DNA from: Pseudomonas sp. TTU2014-080ASC
GTDB taxonomy: Bacteria; Pseudomonadota; Gammaproteobacteria; Pseudomonadales; Pseudomonadaceae
NCBI RefSeq assembly: GCF_001446935.1
Contig: NZ_LKKK01000002.1
Location: 496,001 to 560,000, forward strand
Direction: 5' to 3'
Length of the DNA stretch: 64,000 nucleotides
Shown here piece after piece: positions 39,007 through 49,149 of this stretch (positions are counted from its first letter, which is position 1; every line of letters begins with the position of its first letter). The translations under genes and the position numbers were made by a program. The notes under the pieces are model-generated. The model worked only from the letters and a program-made list of their open reading frames with translations, had not been told where the DNA came from and made no database searches.

Positions 39007-39870
39007 ATGCCGACTCACCACACCTTAATGATTGCCGGATGTGGTGATGTCGGCAGCCGCCTCGGTCAGCAGCTGCATGCTGCTGGCTGGCAGGTCTACG
39101 GCCTGCGCCGCGATACCCGCCTATTGCCTTCCGGCATTCTTCCCGTTGCAGGCGATCTGCAACAACCTAACTGTCCTGACGCCTGGCCTGAGGTCTCTCT
39201 GGATTATCTGGTTTATTGTGCAGCTGCCAGTCAACACGATGAAGTGGGCTACCGCAGAGCTTATGTCGAAGGCTTGCAGCATGTGCTGCGTTGGCTTGAA
39301 CAGCATAAGCAACGTCCCAAGCGCATTCTGTTCGTATCCAGCAGCAGCGTGTTCGGCCAACAGGATGGCAGTTGGGTCGATGAGTCTTCTGAGGCCACTG
39401 CTGATGGGTATTCCGGTCGGGTTATGCGTGAGGCCGAGCAGCTTGTATTGGCCTGTGGCATCCCTGCTACTGTGGTGCGCCTGACGGGTATTTACGGGCC
39501 GGGCCGGGAGTGGCTGTTGCGACAGGTTAAGGAAGGCTATCGGGTAGCTGTTGAACCACCGCTGTATGGCAATCGCATCCATGCTGACGATGCCGCAGGA
39601 CTACTCGCTCACGTGTTGCAGGTAGATGCTCAAGGGCAAACACTGGAGTCGTGCTACATCGGTGTGGATGACGAGCCCGCACCGTTACATGAGGTGGTCG
39701 ACTGGCTGAGGGCGCGTTTGCAAGTCAGCCACTGGGCTGACGAAGCCAGCGTGCGCCGTGCCGGTAGCAAGCGTTGTAGCAATGCTCGGGCAAAGGCGCT
39801 GGGCTGGCGGCCAGCCTATCCGAGTTACCGGGAAGGTTACGCAGCAATTATCTCTGATAAGCCAATCTGA
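39007..39870 (+). CDS. NAD(P)-dependent epimerase/dehydratase-like protein (SDR, YeeZ-like)
   Basis: This protein of 287 aa begins MPTHHTLMIAGCGDVGSRLG, an N-terminal nucleotide-binding GxGxxG motif. The family's FVSSSSVFGQ strand (catalytic Ser region) and RLTGIYGPGREWLLRQV follow. The pattern fits atypical extended SDR proteins close to YeeZ. The classical Tyr-x-x-x-Lys is not obvious, so the reaction is unknown. It starts 13 bp after nuoN and may be read through from it. A GTG at 38995 is an alternative start. Confidence 0.8.
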   Translation: MPTHHTLMIAGCGDVGSRLGQQLHAAGWQVYGLRRDTRLLPSGILPVAGDLQQPNCPDAWPEVSLDYLVYCAAASQHDEVGYRRAYVEGLQHVLRWLEQHKQRPKRILFVSSSSVFGQQDGSWVDESSEATADGYSGRVMREAEQLVLACGIPATVVRLTGIYGPGREWLLRQVKEGYRVAVEPPLYGNRIHADDAAGLLAHVLQVDAQGQTLESCYIGVDDEPAPLHEVVDWLRARLQVSHWADEASVRRAGSKRCSNARAKALGWRPAYPSYREGYAAIISDKPI

Positions 39871-39873
39871 GGC

Positions 39874-40599
39874 TTACTGCAGGACCAACTTCCAGTACTG
39901 CGTGCCTTTGTGTAAGGACGCCATTTCATCAGCAGCCGCACGGTTGATGGCCTGATAAATCCGTAGGTTCTTGCCGTCACGTTCGAACAACCAGCTGTTT
40001 CCCTGATTGCCCAGTTGCAACCAGATTCCATCCGCGTCGCCATTCATTGCGGCGCAGTCTCCGGCCAGGCACAGCGCATAGCGCTCAGCTCCCGGCAGTC
40101 CTTTGACACTTCCGTCTGAGCCGAACAGCACCAAGCCGCCGCGACCCAAGCCCTCTTCAATTTTCCACGTGCCACCAAGGTAGGCGGTATAGAGCGCCTG
40201 AGTAAAAGTACCGCCTAGGGTTGAAGAGCTGGGGGATGTCAGGTTGAAGTGTTGTTCGGGCCAAGCTGCACTAGCTGCCTGTATCAGTTTGCCGCCGGAT
40301 TGGCTGAGTTGTTCCTGATGGTCGGTATCGAATGAGACCTGAAAGGTGCCGTCCTCAGACTGAGCTAAGCGACCTTCATTTTGTTGATAGCCGTTGGTAA
40401 AAACGGCGCGTTGCAAGGCCGCATCGATCTGCCATTCGAGGTTGGGGCCATAGGCCAGCAAAGCTTCACGCAGGTTACCGCTGTCGACTGCTGCATCAAT
40501 TGCGCGCTGGTTGATCCAGGTGCCGCTCGGGTCGCGGCTGCTGCTGGCGCAGCCTGTAAGAAGTACGCAACCGAGGACGGCGGCAAGTAAACGATGCAT
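39874..40599 (-). CDS. Lipoprotein of unknown function
   Basis: A protein of 241 aa starting MHRLLAAVLGCVLLTGCASS. The lipobox LTGC puts the modified Cys at about residue 17, so it is an outer- or inner-membrane lipoprotein. The body contains repeated short beta-type motifs (GTWINQRAIDAAVDSG, GTWKIEEGLGRGG) and a Cys pair in ALCLAGDCAAMNGD. I do not recognise the family. Only 3 bp separate its end from the epimerase-like gene. A longer open frame starting at 40704 is not supported by a signal sequence. Confidence 0.75.
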   Translation of the reverse strand: MHRLLAAVLGCVLLTGCASSSRDPSGTWINQRAIDAAVDSGNLREALLAYGPNLEWQIDAALQRAVFTNGYQQNEGRLAQSEDGTFQVSFDTDHQEQLSQSGGKLIQAASAAWPEQHFNLTSPSSSTLGGTFTQALYTAYLGGTWKIEEGLGRGGLVLFGSDGSVKGLPGAERYALCLAGDCAAMNGDADGIWLQLGNQGNSWLFERDGKNLRIYQAINRAAADEMASLHKGTQYWKLVLQ

Positions 40600-40727
40600 G
40601 GTCAATCCCGCTAATAAAGGCCTGCGCAAAGCATAGCGGGACGCTTGTCCGTGGTCGACACAGGTGTGAGCACGATATCGCGGCTGCCAGCGCTGTCTCA
40701 CCAAAGTGGGAAACAGCGCTGGGGCAA

Positions 40728-41474
40728 TCAGCGAGTGAGGGTAAAGTGCAGCGGGAAGTTCATGCTGACACTACCGCTGGCTACTAACTCCTTGGGCGGC
40801 TTAGGTACCGAGCTTATGCGGCGCAGCTGCATCAGGACGTCGCGGTTGAAGCTGGCGCGGGCTGTTGAGTCTTTGACCGTTGCCTGCAAGATCTCCCCGC
40901 TAGCCGTGATCTGAAAGCTCAATGTCACCATATGGCGATCACCTACACGGCCAAATCGACGCTCACGCTCCGGGTAGTGGATGCGCTTACTCAGATGGGC
41001 CTGTAGCTTGCTCATCCAAACATTGCGCAGACTCTCGTTGGCTTGCGCAGGGCGGCCAGGTGCGGCTTCAGCAGCTTTGGGAGCCGACGGCTGTGAGTTG
41101 GCCAGCGCCTCGCTCGGCGTTGGGGTTTCGACAGGCTTTTCGGGTACCGGCTGCGGTTTTGGCTGTGGCTTGGGCTCCGGTGGTTTAGGTCGGGGCTTCG
41201 GCTTCGGTTTGGGCTGCTCGATAACGATTTTTGGTTTGGGGGCCTCGACAACCTTCGGCAGTGGTTCAGGCTCGGGCTCAACGATAGGCTCCGGCGGAGC
41301 TGGCGGCGGTGGTGGGGCTAATGGCTGTAGCTCGACCAGCATTGCGGCCTCTGGCATATCCATAACAATGGGCTTGGGCTTCCAGTACAGTGCCCAGATA
41401 AACACACCGATATGCACCGCCAGCACCAGGATCAGGCTGGCACCCCAGTATAAGTCGCGTCTGCTGTTAGTCAT
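40728..41474 (-). CDS. tonB: Energy transducer TonB
   Basis: TonB passes energy from the ExbB/ExbD motor to outer-membrane receptors for iron chelates and vitamins. It has 248 aa. A single N-terminal helix (about 11-31) anchors it. A long Pro/Lys/Glu-rich spacer (about 50-120, PKPKPRPKPPEPKPQPK) can span the periplasm. The C-terminal domain (about 150-248) has YPERERRFGRVGDRHMVTLSF and ILQATVKDSTARASFNRDV. It overlaps the end of exbD by 4 bp. Confidence 0.94.
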   Translation of the reverse strand: MTNSRRDLYWGASLILVLAVHIGVFIWALYWKPKPIVMDMPEAAMLVELQPLAPPPPPAPPEPIVEPEPEPLPKVVEAPKPKIVIEQPKPKPKPRPKPPEPKPQPKPQPVPEKPVETPTPSEALANSQPSAPKAAEAAPGRPAQANESLRNVWMSKLQAHLSKRIHYPERERRFGRVGDRHMVTLSFQITASGEILQATVKDSTARASFNRDVLMQLRRISSVPKPPKELVASGSVSMNFPLHFTLTR

Positions 41475-41896
41475 TGCGCGCCGATCGTCTCAAGTCCTAC
41501 CAAACCGATCTTCAGGTAGCCTGCTGTGCGCAGGCTATCCATGACGCTCATCAGATCCGCGTATTCAACACCCTTGTCGCCACGGACAAAGATGGTTTTT
41601 TCCTTATCAGCTTGGGTCAGCTTATCCAGAGCGCCGCCCAGCTGTTCCGCCGTGACCTGCTCTTCACCCAGAAACAGGCTCTTATCTTCCTTGATACTCA
41701 GGTAGATGGGCTTGTCAGGGCGCGGGGCAGGTTTGGCTGTTGAGGCCGGTAGGTCGATCTTTACATCGACCGTGGCCAGTGGCGCTGCGACCATGAAAAT
41801 GATCAGCAGCACGAGCATTACGTCAATAAAGGGGGTGACGTTAATCTCGTGGTTTTCCTGGAGATCGTCACCGCTGTCATTCAGGTGCAGACCCAT
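41471..41896 (-). CDS. exbD: TonB-system protein ExbD
   Basis: ExbD is the small stator/rotor component of the TonB motor, 141 aa. The N-terminal cytoplasmic tail leads to one helix with EINVTPFIDVMLVLLIIFM, which carries the proton-carrying Asp (residue about 26 of the protein). The periplasmic part contains the conserved VKIDLPASTA segment. It lies 4 bp after exbB and overlaps tonB. Confidence 0.95.
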   Translation of the reverse strand: MGLHLNDSGDDLQENHEINVTPFIDVMLVLLIIFMVAAPLATVDVKIDLPASTAKPAPRPDKPIYLSIKEDKSLFLGEEQVTAEQLGGALDKLTQADKEKTIFVRGDKGVEYADLMSVMDSLRTAGYLKIGLVGLETIGAQ

Positions 41897-41900
41897 GGAT

Positions 41901-43007
41901 TCATACCGCCCTTACGACCGGGGAGGTTTGCGGGCGATCGGCTGAAGCGGTATCCAGATCCCGGCTTACCATAAGCAGAACCTGTGCCGAAGCATCGCCG
42001 ACCTGCGCTTTATAGCTGGCAATGGAGCGGGCGAATACGTTGTAGATGATCACCGCCGGAATCGCTGCAACCAAGCCGATAGCAGTGGCCAGCAAGGCTT
42101 CGGCAATGCCAGGAGCGACCACAGCGAGGTTAGTAGTCTGGGATTTGGCGATGCCAATGAAGCTGTTCATGATCCCCCAAACGGTACCGAACAGGCCGAT
42201 AAAAGGCGCTGTGGAGCCGATGGTGGCGAGGACGCCAGTGCCTTTGGTCATGTCACGACCGCAGGCCGCAACCAGGCGCTCAAGTCGGAAGCTGACGCGT
42301 TCTTTAATGCCCTCTTTAAGCTTGCTGTTGGAGGACAGATGCAGCTCGTCGCGGGCATCTTCGATCAGCATCGTGGTAACGCTGTGTTTGTCGCGGGGCA
42401 GGTCTGCGGCCTGCTGCAGGGTGCGCGCAGTTTTCAGATCGTTCAGTTCGCGGCGCAGGCGGCGGCGGGCAGTGACCAATTCAATGGTCTTGGCCAGCCA
42501 GACTGTCCAGGTCAGCACCGAGGCCAAGAGCAGGCCGATCATGACGGCTTTCACCACGATATCGGCATTCTTGTACATGCCCCAAGGGGAGAGATCATGC
42601 AGGATCGGTTCTGGCTCGGCGCTAGCTACATCGGCAGGCTGATTGAGCAGGCTGAGCAGTTGGGCTGCCTGGGCGCTGTCCAGGCCATTCTCTTGAATAA
42701 ATTGCTGTTGCGTGGCGTTGATCTGCTCTTCGCTCGCCTCTGCACCCAGTGCGTCAATTTTCTCGCGCAGAGCGGCCAGCTGAGCGTCTTGAGCAGCATG
42801 CTGTTCGGGCGAGAGAAGGTCTGGAGTTGTCGGAGTGCTTGGGGCGGAAAGATTGACTGCAGCTGGGGCTTGTGTGGCTTGAGAGGCTGTCGGTTGTTCA
42901 GCGAAGCTGCTCAGAGGAAAGAGCGCCAGCATAGCCAGACAAAATGGGCGAAGACGTTGCAAGGTGCGAGTCTTCTTTGATTGGAGTCTTGCTTGCAGTG
43001 AGAGCAT
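41901..43007 (-). CDS. exbB: TonB-system protein ExbB
   Basis: ExbB forms the pentameric channel of the TonB motor. I start it at the ATG at 43007, giving 368 aa; an earlier ATG at 43067 would run through the likely promoter. The N-terminus has a signal-like stretch (FCLAMLALFPLSSFA) followed by a long Pro/Ala/Gln-rich periplasmic part, as in pseudomonad ExbB. The MotA/ExbB domain lies in the last 230 residues with IGSTAPFIGLFGTVWGIMNSF and GIAEALLATAIGLVAAIPAVI. A probable Fur box lies upstream. Confidence 0.9.
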   Translation of the reverse strand: MLSLQARLQSKKTRTLQRLRPFCLAMLALFPLSSFAEQPTASQATQAPAAVNLSAPSTPTTPDLLSPEQHAAQDAQLAALREKIDALGAEASEEQINATQQQFIQENGLDSAQAAQLLSLLNQPADVASAEPEPILHDLSPWGMYKNADIVVKAVMIGLLLASVLTWTVWLAKTIELVTARRRLRRELNDLKTARTLQQAADLPRDKHSVTTMLIEDARDELHLSSNSKLKEGIKERVSFRLERLVAACGRDMTKGTGVLATIGSTAPFIGLFGTVWGIMNSFIGIAKSQTTNLAVVAPGIAEALLATAIGLVAAIPAVIIYNVFARSIASYKAQVGDASAQVLLMVSRDLDTASADRPQTSPVVRAV

Positions 43008-43074
43008 AACGGCCAAACCTGAATGAGAAAGAGGGGCAGGCACCCGCCAGAGTGGCGAGACAGACAATGCGATT

Positions 43075-43093
43075 ATTATTGCAAATAGTTCTC
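43075..43093 (-). promoter_or_regulatory. Probable Fur box upstream of exbB-exbD-tonB
   Basis: On the minus strand GAGAACTATTTGCAATAAT resembles the Fur consensus GATAATGATAATCATTATC (about 10 of 19 positions) and the common GAGAATnATTTGCAAT type of Pseudomonas Fur sites. It lies about 70 bp upstream of the chosen exbB start in an AT-rich stretch, so iron repression is likely. Confidence 0.55.
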
Positions 43094-43186
43094 AATAAAT
43101 AAATACGCATCAGAGCAAACTGATAGCGGATGGCGCTGTACGGCGTAATGGCGGGTGTGAAGCGGGGGAATTGCACAAGGGGAGGT

Positions 43187-43207
43187 GGGCGGAGCGGTGC
43201 TCCGCCC
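43187..43207 (-). terminator. Hairpin directly after ridA
   Basis: GGGCGGAGC and GCTCCGCCC form a 9-bp stem with a 3-nt loop, 6 bp after the ridA stop. No T-tract follows on the minus strand, so any termination would be weak or Rho-assisted. Confidence 0.5.
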
Positions 43208-43213
43208 GAAGAC

Positions 43214-43594
43214 TTATTCCAGAACCAGAATAGCGTCCATTTCAACCTGGGCGCCGCGTGGCAGTGCAGCAATGCCGATAGCTGCGCGGGCTGGATACGG
43301 CTGTTCGAAGTAGCGGCCCATCACTTCGTTCACTTTGGCGAAGTTGGACAGGTCGGTGAGGAAGATGTTGAGTTTGACGATGTCTTTGAACGAGCCGCCA
43401 GCGGCTTCGGCGACAGCTTTCAGGTTCTCGAAGACTTGTACGGTCTGCTCTTCAAAACCTTCCACCAGTTCCATGGTTTTTGGATCAAGTGGGATCTGGC
43501 CGGACATGTACACGGTGTTGCCGGCTTTGATGGCCTGGGAGTAGGTGCCGATGGCGGCAGGGGCCTTGTCGCTGTTGATAACGCTCTTGCTCAT
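43214..43594 (-). CDS. ridA: Rid family enamine/imine deaminase RidA
   Basis: RidA hydrolyses reactive 2-aminoacrylate and related enamines made by PLP enzymes. It has 126 aa from the ATG at 43594 ([20 protein letters not shown]), with CAGGAG 6-7 nt upstream. Conserved features are [21 protein letters not shown], the Arg in the strand [21 protein letters not shown], and the trimer-forming fold. It is read after spoT with a 129-bp gap. Confidence 0.94.
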   Translation of the reverse strand: MSKSVINSDKAPAAIGTYSQAIKAGNTVYMSGQIPLDPKTMELVEGFEEQTVQVFENLKAVAEAAGGSFKDIVKLNIFLTDLSNFAKVNEVMGRYFEQPYPARAAIGIAALPRGAQVEMDAILVLE

Positions 43595-43723
43595 GGGGAC
43601 TCCTGAAGGTTCAGACATAAACCGGCAGGCGCTGGCTGCGCCTGCAACGTAGACCACTTAGGTTGGGGGATTGCCCGGGCGCTGTCAAAGCTCAAGTGAT
43701 TGATCTGACTTGAATATGCTTTG

Positions 43724-45829
43724 TCAGGCGCGTGCCCGGGTAATACGAATGATGCCGTGCAGGGTGCGCAGTTTTTTGATCACTCGGGCCAGGTGGACGC
43801 GGTCATGCACGCTGACTACCAGCTGAACAACGCTGGTGCGGCCATCGCGTTCGTCCATGCTGATCTTCTCGATGTTGCCATCGGCGGCATTGACGCTGCT
43901 GGCTAGCAGGGCGATCAGGCCTCGCTGGTGTTCCAGCTCTACGCGCAGTTCCACGTTGAACTCGCCGGTAACGTCCTTGGCCCAGGACAGTTGGACGCAC
44001 TTCTCCGGGTTCTGGCGGATCTCACCAATGTTCTTACAGCTTTCCAGGTGCACCACCATGCCTTTGCCTGCTGACAGATGGCCGACAATTGGATCACCTG
44101 GAATCGGCGTGCAGCACTTGGCGTAGCTGAGAACCAGGCCTTCGGTGCCGCGAATAGCCAGCGGGCCTTCGCTGCTGGGCAGGGTTTCTTCGTTATCACT
44201 GAGCAGGCGGCGGGCGACCACATAAGCCATGCGGTTGCCCAGGCCGATGTCTTCCAGCAAATCTTCCGTAAGCTCCAGGCGGTATTCGCTGAGCACGGCG
44301 TCGATGCGCTCCACAGGCAGGGCGTCCAGATGGCTGTTGAAGCTGGCCAGTACCTTGTTCAGCAGGCGTTCGCCCAGGTTGATCGATTCGGAGCGGCGCT
44401 GTTGCTTGAGGGCATGGCGAATATGAGTGCGTGCCTTGCCGGTGACGACAAAGTTGAGCCAGGCCGGATTGGCGCGGGTGCCGGGCGCGGTGACGATCTC
44501 AACGGTGGAGCCGCTTTCCAGAGGTTGCGACAGCGGTGCCAGGCGGCGGTTGATGCGGCAGGCGATGCACGTGTTGCCAACATCTGTGTGCACTGCATAA
44601 GCGAAGTCGACCGCTGTAGAGCCTTTTGGCAGCTCCATGATGCGACCTTTTGGCGTGAATACGTAAACCTCGTCCGGGAACAGGTCGATCTTCACGCTCT
44701 CGATGAATTCCAGCGAGTTGCCGGCACGCTGCTGCATTTCCAGAACGCCTTTGACCCATTGGCGGGCACGAGCGTGGCTGCCTTTTGGCTGATCTTCGTT
44801 GGATTTGTATAGCCAGTGTGCGGCGATGCCGTTATTCGCCAGCTCTTCCATCTCGCGGGTGCGGATCTGGATTTCGATCGGTACACCGTGCATGCCAAAC
44901 AGTGTGGTATGCAGAGACTGGTAGCCGTTTGCTTTGGGGATTGCTATGTAGTCCTTGAAACGGCCTGGCAGCGGCTTGTACAGGTTGTGCACGGCGCCAA
45001 GGGCGCGGTAGCAGGTGTCGACCTTGTCCACGACAATGCGGAACGCATAAACATCCATGATTTCATTGAATGCTTTGCGCTTGCCGCGCATCTTTTTATA
45101 GATGCTGTAGAGGTGCTTCTCACGCCCCATCACCTCACCCTGCATACCTTCGCGGTTGAGGCAGTTGATGATGGACTCTTCGATCTTATTGACGATTTCC
45201 TTGCGATTTCCACGGGCGCGCTTGACCGCAGCGCGGATTCGTTCGGAGCGCATCGGGTGCATGGCCTTGAAACCGAGATCTTCAAACTCGATGCGCATGC
45301 TGTGCATGCCCAGCCGGTTGGCAATCGGAGCGTAGATTTCCAGGGTTTCTTTGGCGATGCGGCGGCGCTTTTCGCCAGATAGCACTTCCAGGGTGCGCAT
45401 GTTGTGCAGGCGGTCGGCCAGCTTGACCAAGATCACGCGGATGTCGCGGGCCATGGCCATGGCCATTTTCTGGAAGTTTTCAGCCTGAGCTTCGGCTTTG
45501 GTTTCGAAGTTCATCTGGGTCAGCTTGCTGACACCATCCACCAGCTCGGCGACGGACTCTCCGAACTGCGCGTTCAGAGCTTCCTTGGCGATGCCGGTGT
45601 CTTCGATCACGTCATGCAGCATGGCTGCCATCAAGCTCTGATGGTCCATATGCATGTCAGCGAGGATATTAGCTACCGCAAGCGGGTGGGTTACATACGG
45701 CTCGCCGCTGCGCCGGCGTTGGCCGTCGTGGGCTTGCTCGGCGTAGTAGTACGCCCGGCGGACCAAGTTGACTTGGTCGCCGTCCAGATAGGTCGAAAGT
45801 CTTTCGGCCAGATCATCTATGCTCGGCAT
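43724..45829 (-). CDS. spoT: Bifunctional (p)ppGpp synthetase/hydrolase SpoT
   Basis: SpoT makes and degrades the alarmone (p)ppGpp. It has 701 aa, as in other Pseudomonas. The N-terminal hydrolase keeps its HD motif, AAMLHDVIEDTG, and is intact. The synthetase domain contains DVYAFRIVVDKVDTCY and DYIAIPKANGYQSLHT. The TGS domain has VYVFTPKGRIMELPKGSTAVDFAYAVH. A conserved zinc-finger-type YAKCCTPIPGD and a C-terminal ACT domain follow. It lies 60 bp after rpoZ; rpoZ-spoT is a common gene pair. Confidence 0.97.
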   Translation of the reverse strand: MPSIDDLAERLSTYLDGDQVNLVRRAYYYAEQAHDGQRRRSGEPYVTHPLAVANILADMHMDHQSLMAAMLHDVIEDTGIAKEALNAQFGESVAELVDGVSKLTQMNFETKAEAQAENFQKMAMAMARDIRVILVKLADRLHNMRTLEVLSGEKRRRIAKETLEIYAPIANRLGMHSMRIEFEDLGFKAMHPMRSERIRAAVKRARGNRKEIVNKIEESIINCLNREGMQGEVMGREKHLYSIYKKMRGKRKAFNEIMDVYAFRIVVDKVDTCYRALGAVHNLYKPLPGRFKDYIAIPKANGYQSLHTTLFGMHGVPIEIQIRTREMEELANNGIAAHWLYKSNEDQPKGSHARARQWVKGVLEMQQRAGNSLEFIESVKIDLFPDEVYVFTPKGRIMELPKGSTAVDFAYAVHTDVGNTCIACRINRRLAPLSQPLESGSTVEIVTAPGTRANPAWLNFVVTGKARTHIRHALKQQRRSESINLGERLLNKVLASFNSHLDALPVERIDAVLSEYRLELTEDLLEDIGLGNRMAYVVARRLLSDNEETLPSSEGPLAIRGTEGLVLSYAKCCTPIPGDPIVGHLSAGKGMVVHLESCKNIGEIRQNPEKCVQLSWAKDVTGEFNVELRVELEHQRGLIALLASSVNAADGNIEKISMDERDGRTSVVQLVVSVHDRVHLARVIKKLRTLHGIIRITRARA

Positions 45830-45889
45830 GGGCGTTCCCCCTGCCGTGTCAGAGGACGATGTGCCTGAGAAATTCGACCAGGCATAGTC

Positions 45890-46153
45890 TTACAGCGACT
45901 CGTTGGCATCTTCCTCAAACGCAGCGAACAGTGGTTCTTCTTCAACGATGTCTTCCTGAGCAACGACGTCATAGTTGACCAGGCCTTCAGCGATTTCGCG
46001 CAGGGCTACAACGGTTGGTTTGTCGTTGTCCCATTCCACTTTGGGTTCTTTGCCGCCGGTGGCCAGCTGGCGGGCACGCTTGGTGGCAAGCATGACCAGC
46101 TCAAAGCGGTTATCGACGTTGTTCAGGCAATCTTCAACGGTAACGCGGGCCAT
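45890..46153 (-). CDS. rpoZ: RNA polymerase omega subunit
   Basis: Omega stabilises RNA polymerase and forms part of a ppGpp-binding site. It is 87 aa, [30 protein letters not shown], with the conserved [14 protein letters not shown] core and the usual acidic tail ([16 protein letters not shown]). It lies between gmk and spoT on the same strand. Confidence 0.96.
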   Translation of the reverse strand: MARVTVEDCLNNVDNRFELVMLATKRARQLATGGKEPKVEWDNDKPTVVALREIAEGLVNYDVVAQEDIVEEEPLFAAFEEDANESL

Positions 46154-46195
46154 GGTATTCCTCGATGCGACAATAATTAAGAGCAGAAAATGGGT

Positions 46196-46211
46196 GCCCG
46201 CTTAAGCGGGC
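46196..46211. other. Perfect 16-bp palindrome between gmk and rpoZ
   Basis: GCCCGCTTAAGCGGGC is a complete palindrome that can form a 6-bp stem with loop TTAA in either strand. It sits in the 117-bp gap between gmk and rpoZ. No T-tract follows. It could be a weak terminator or a protein site. Confidence 0.45.
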
Positions 46212-46270
46212 GGACTGAATAGTCTAAAAAATCACCAGCAATTAGGGAAGCACTGATTGCCGGGCGGTGA

Positions 46271-47817
<1,547 letters not shown>

Positions 47818-47954
47818 GGGTAAACCTCGCGAAATGGTTAACGAAAGGCGCTGGATTGTAGCGCAGTGAATCGATAGCGCCCAATTCGGCATGGCTTCGT
47901 CATAATACGGCCCTATAATGCCCGACAGATTTTCCTTAAGAGTAGGTATCGCTA

Positions 47955-48680
47955 ATGAAACGTCCAAGTGACCGTGCCGCCGATCAGTTGCGCCCGATCC
48001 GTATTACACGCAACTACACCAAGCACGCAGAGGGTTCGGTGCTGGTTGAATTCGGTGACACCAAAGTGATTTGTACGGTCAGTGTCGAATCAGGCGTTCC
48101 GCGCTTCCTGAAAGGTCAGGGACAGGGTTGGCTGACGGCCGAATATGGCATGTTGCCGCGTTCGACCGGTGATCGTAACCAGCGCGAGGCCAGCCGTGGC
48201 AAACAAGGTGGTCGTACTCTGGAAATCCAGCGTTTGATCGGTCGTTCACTGCGCGCTGCGCTGGATATGACCAAGTTGGGTGAAAACACCCTGTACGTCG
48301 ATTGTGACGTGATTCAGGCCGATGGTGGCACCCGTACCGCATCCATCACTGGTGCAATGGTGGCTCTGGTTGATGCGCTGAAGGTGTTGAAAAAGCGTGG
48401 CGCACTGAAGGGTGAGCCGCTCAAGCAAATGATCGCAGCGGTTTCCGTAGGGATTTATCAGGGCGTACCGGTGCTGGATCTGGATTACCTTGAGGACTCG
48501 GCAGCCGAAACTGACCTGAACGTGGTGATGACCAGCGCAGGTGGTTTCATTGAAGTGCAGGGCACGGCAGAAGGGGCTCCGTTCCAGCCAGCCGAACTGA
48601 ACGCAATGCTGGAGCTGGCTCAGAAGGGTATGGCTGATTTGTTCAGCGTGCAGCAGGCAGCACTGGCTGAGGCTCAGTAA
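47955..48680 (+). CDS. rph: Ribonuclease PH
   Basis: RNase PH trims the 3' ends of tRNA precursors by phosphorolysis. It is 241 aa, close to the 238-239 expected. Family motifs are [38 protein letters not shown] (phosphate site), [28 protein letters not shown] and [19 protein letters not shown]. It is divergent from the yicC-type gene across 137 bp and followed by the DUF4870 gene after 27 bp. Confidence 0.96.
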   Translation: MKRPSDRAADQLRPIRITRNYTKHAEGSVLVEFGDTKVICTVSVESGVPRFLKGQGQGWLTAEYGMLPRSTGDRNQREASRGKQGGRTLEIQRLIGRSLRAALDMTKLGENTLYVDCDVIQADGGTRTASITGAMVALVDALKVLKKRGALKGEPLKQMIAAVSVGIYQGVPVLDLDYLEDSAAETDLNVVMTSAGGFIEVQGTAEGAPFQPAELNAMLELAQKGMADLFSVQQAALAEAQ

Positions 48681-48707
48681 TTTCAAGGTATAGATGAGGG
48701 AGCACTC

Positions 48708-49079
48708 ATGAGCGACGATCTTCAACTACCACAACCGACGCCAAACGCAGATGCGCGCCAGTGGGCAATGTTTTGCCACTTTGCTGCATTTGCTGGTCTG
48801 ATTATCCCGTTCGGCAATATTGTCGGCCCTCTGCTGCTCTGGCAGCTCAAGAAGGACCTCGATCCGTTTGTGGATGCGCAAGGAAAGGAGGCGTTGAACT
48901 TCCAGATCACTGTCGCTCTGGCTGTTCTGGTTTCTTTCTGCCTGATGGTTGTGTTGATTGGTTTTCCGTTGTTGATGCTGATCAGCCTAACTGCTTTTGT
49001 TCTGACTGTAATTGCCGGTGTAAAGGCGAACGAGGGCAAGGAATATCGCTATCCCTTCACGTTGCGTCTGGTGAAGTAA
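48708..49079 (+). CDS. DUF4870 domain membrane protein
   Basis: A protein of 123 aa with three predicted membrane helices: FCHFAAFAGLIIPFGNIVGP, ITVALAVLVSFCLMVVLI and LMLISLTAFVLTVIAGV. The segment QLKKDLDPFVDAQGKEALNFQ between helices 1 and 2 is the mark of DUF4870 (Tic20-like) proteins. Function unknown. It follows rph and is closed by a strong terminator. Confidence 0.85.
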   Translation: MSDDLQLPQPTPNADARQWAMFCHFAAFAGLIIPFGNIVGPLLLWQLKKDLDPFVDAQGKEALNFQITVALAVLVSFCLMVVLIGFPLLMLISLTAFVLTVIAGVKANEGKEYRYPFTLRLVK

Positions 49080-49103
49080 GTCGCGACGTAAGGTCCTCAA
49101 AAC

Positions 49104-49133
49104 AAAAAAACCGCAGCCAGGCTGCGGTTTTTT
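49104..49133. terminator. Bidirectional terminator
   Basis: Seven As, the stem CCGCAGC / GCTGCGG (49111-49117 and 49121-49127), loop CAG, then six Ts. It lies between the convergent DUF4870 and crc genes and works for both strands. Confidence 0.92.
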
Positions 49134-49149
49134 GTGCTTGGGACTTATC

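Noticed and set aside
40600..40704. An extra 35 residues before the lipoprotein signal peptide
   Set aside because: They would hide the signal peptide and lipobox; the ATG at 40599 starts directly with them.
41161..41320. The proline/lysine-rich repeats in the middle of tonB as a repeat element
   Set aside because: They encode the periplasm-spanning spacer expected for TonB and are not a DNA repeat family.
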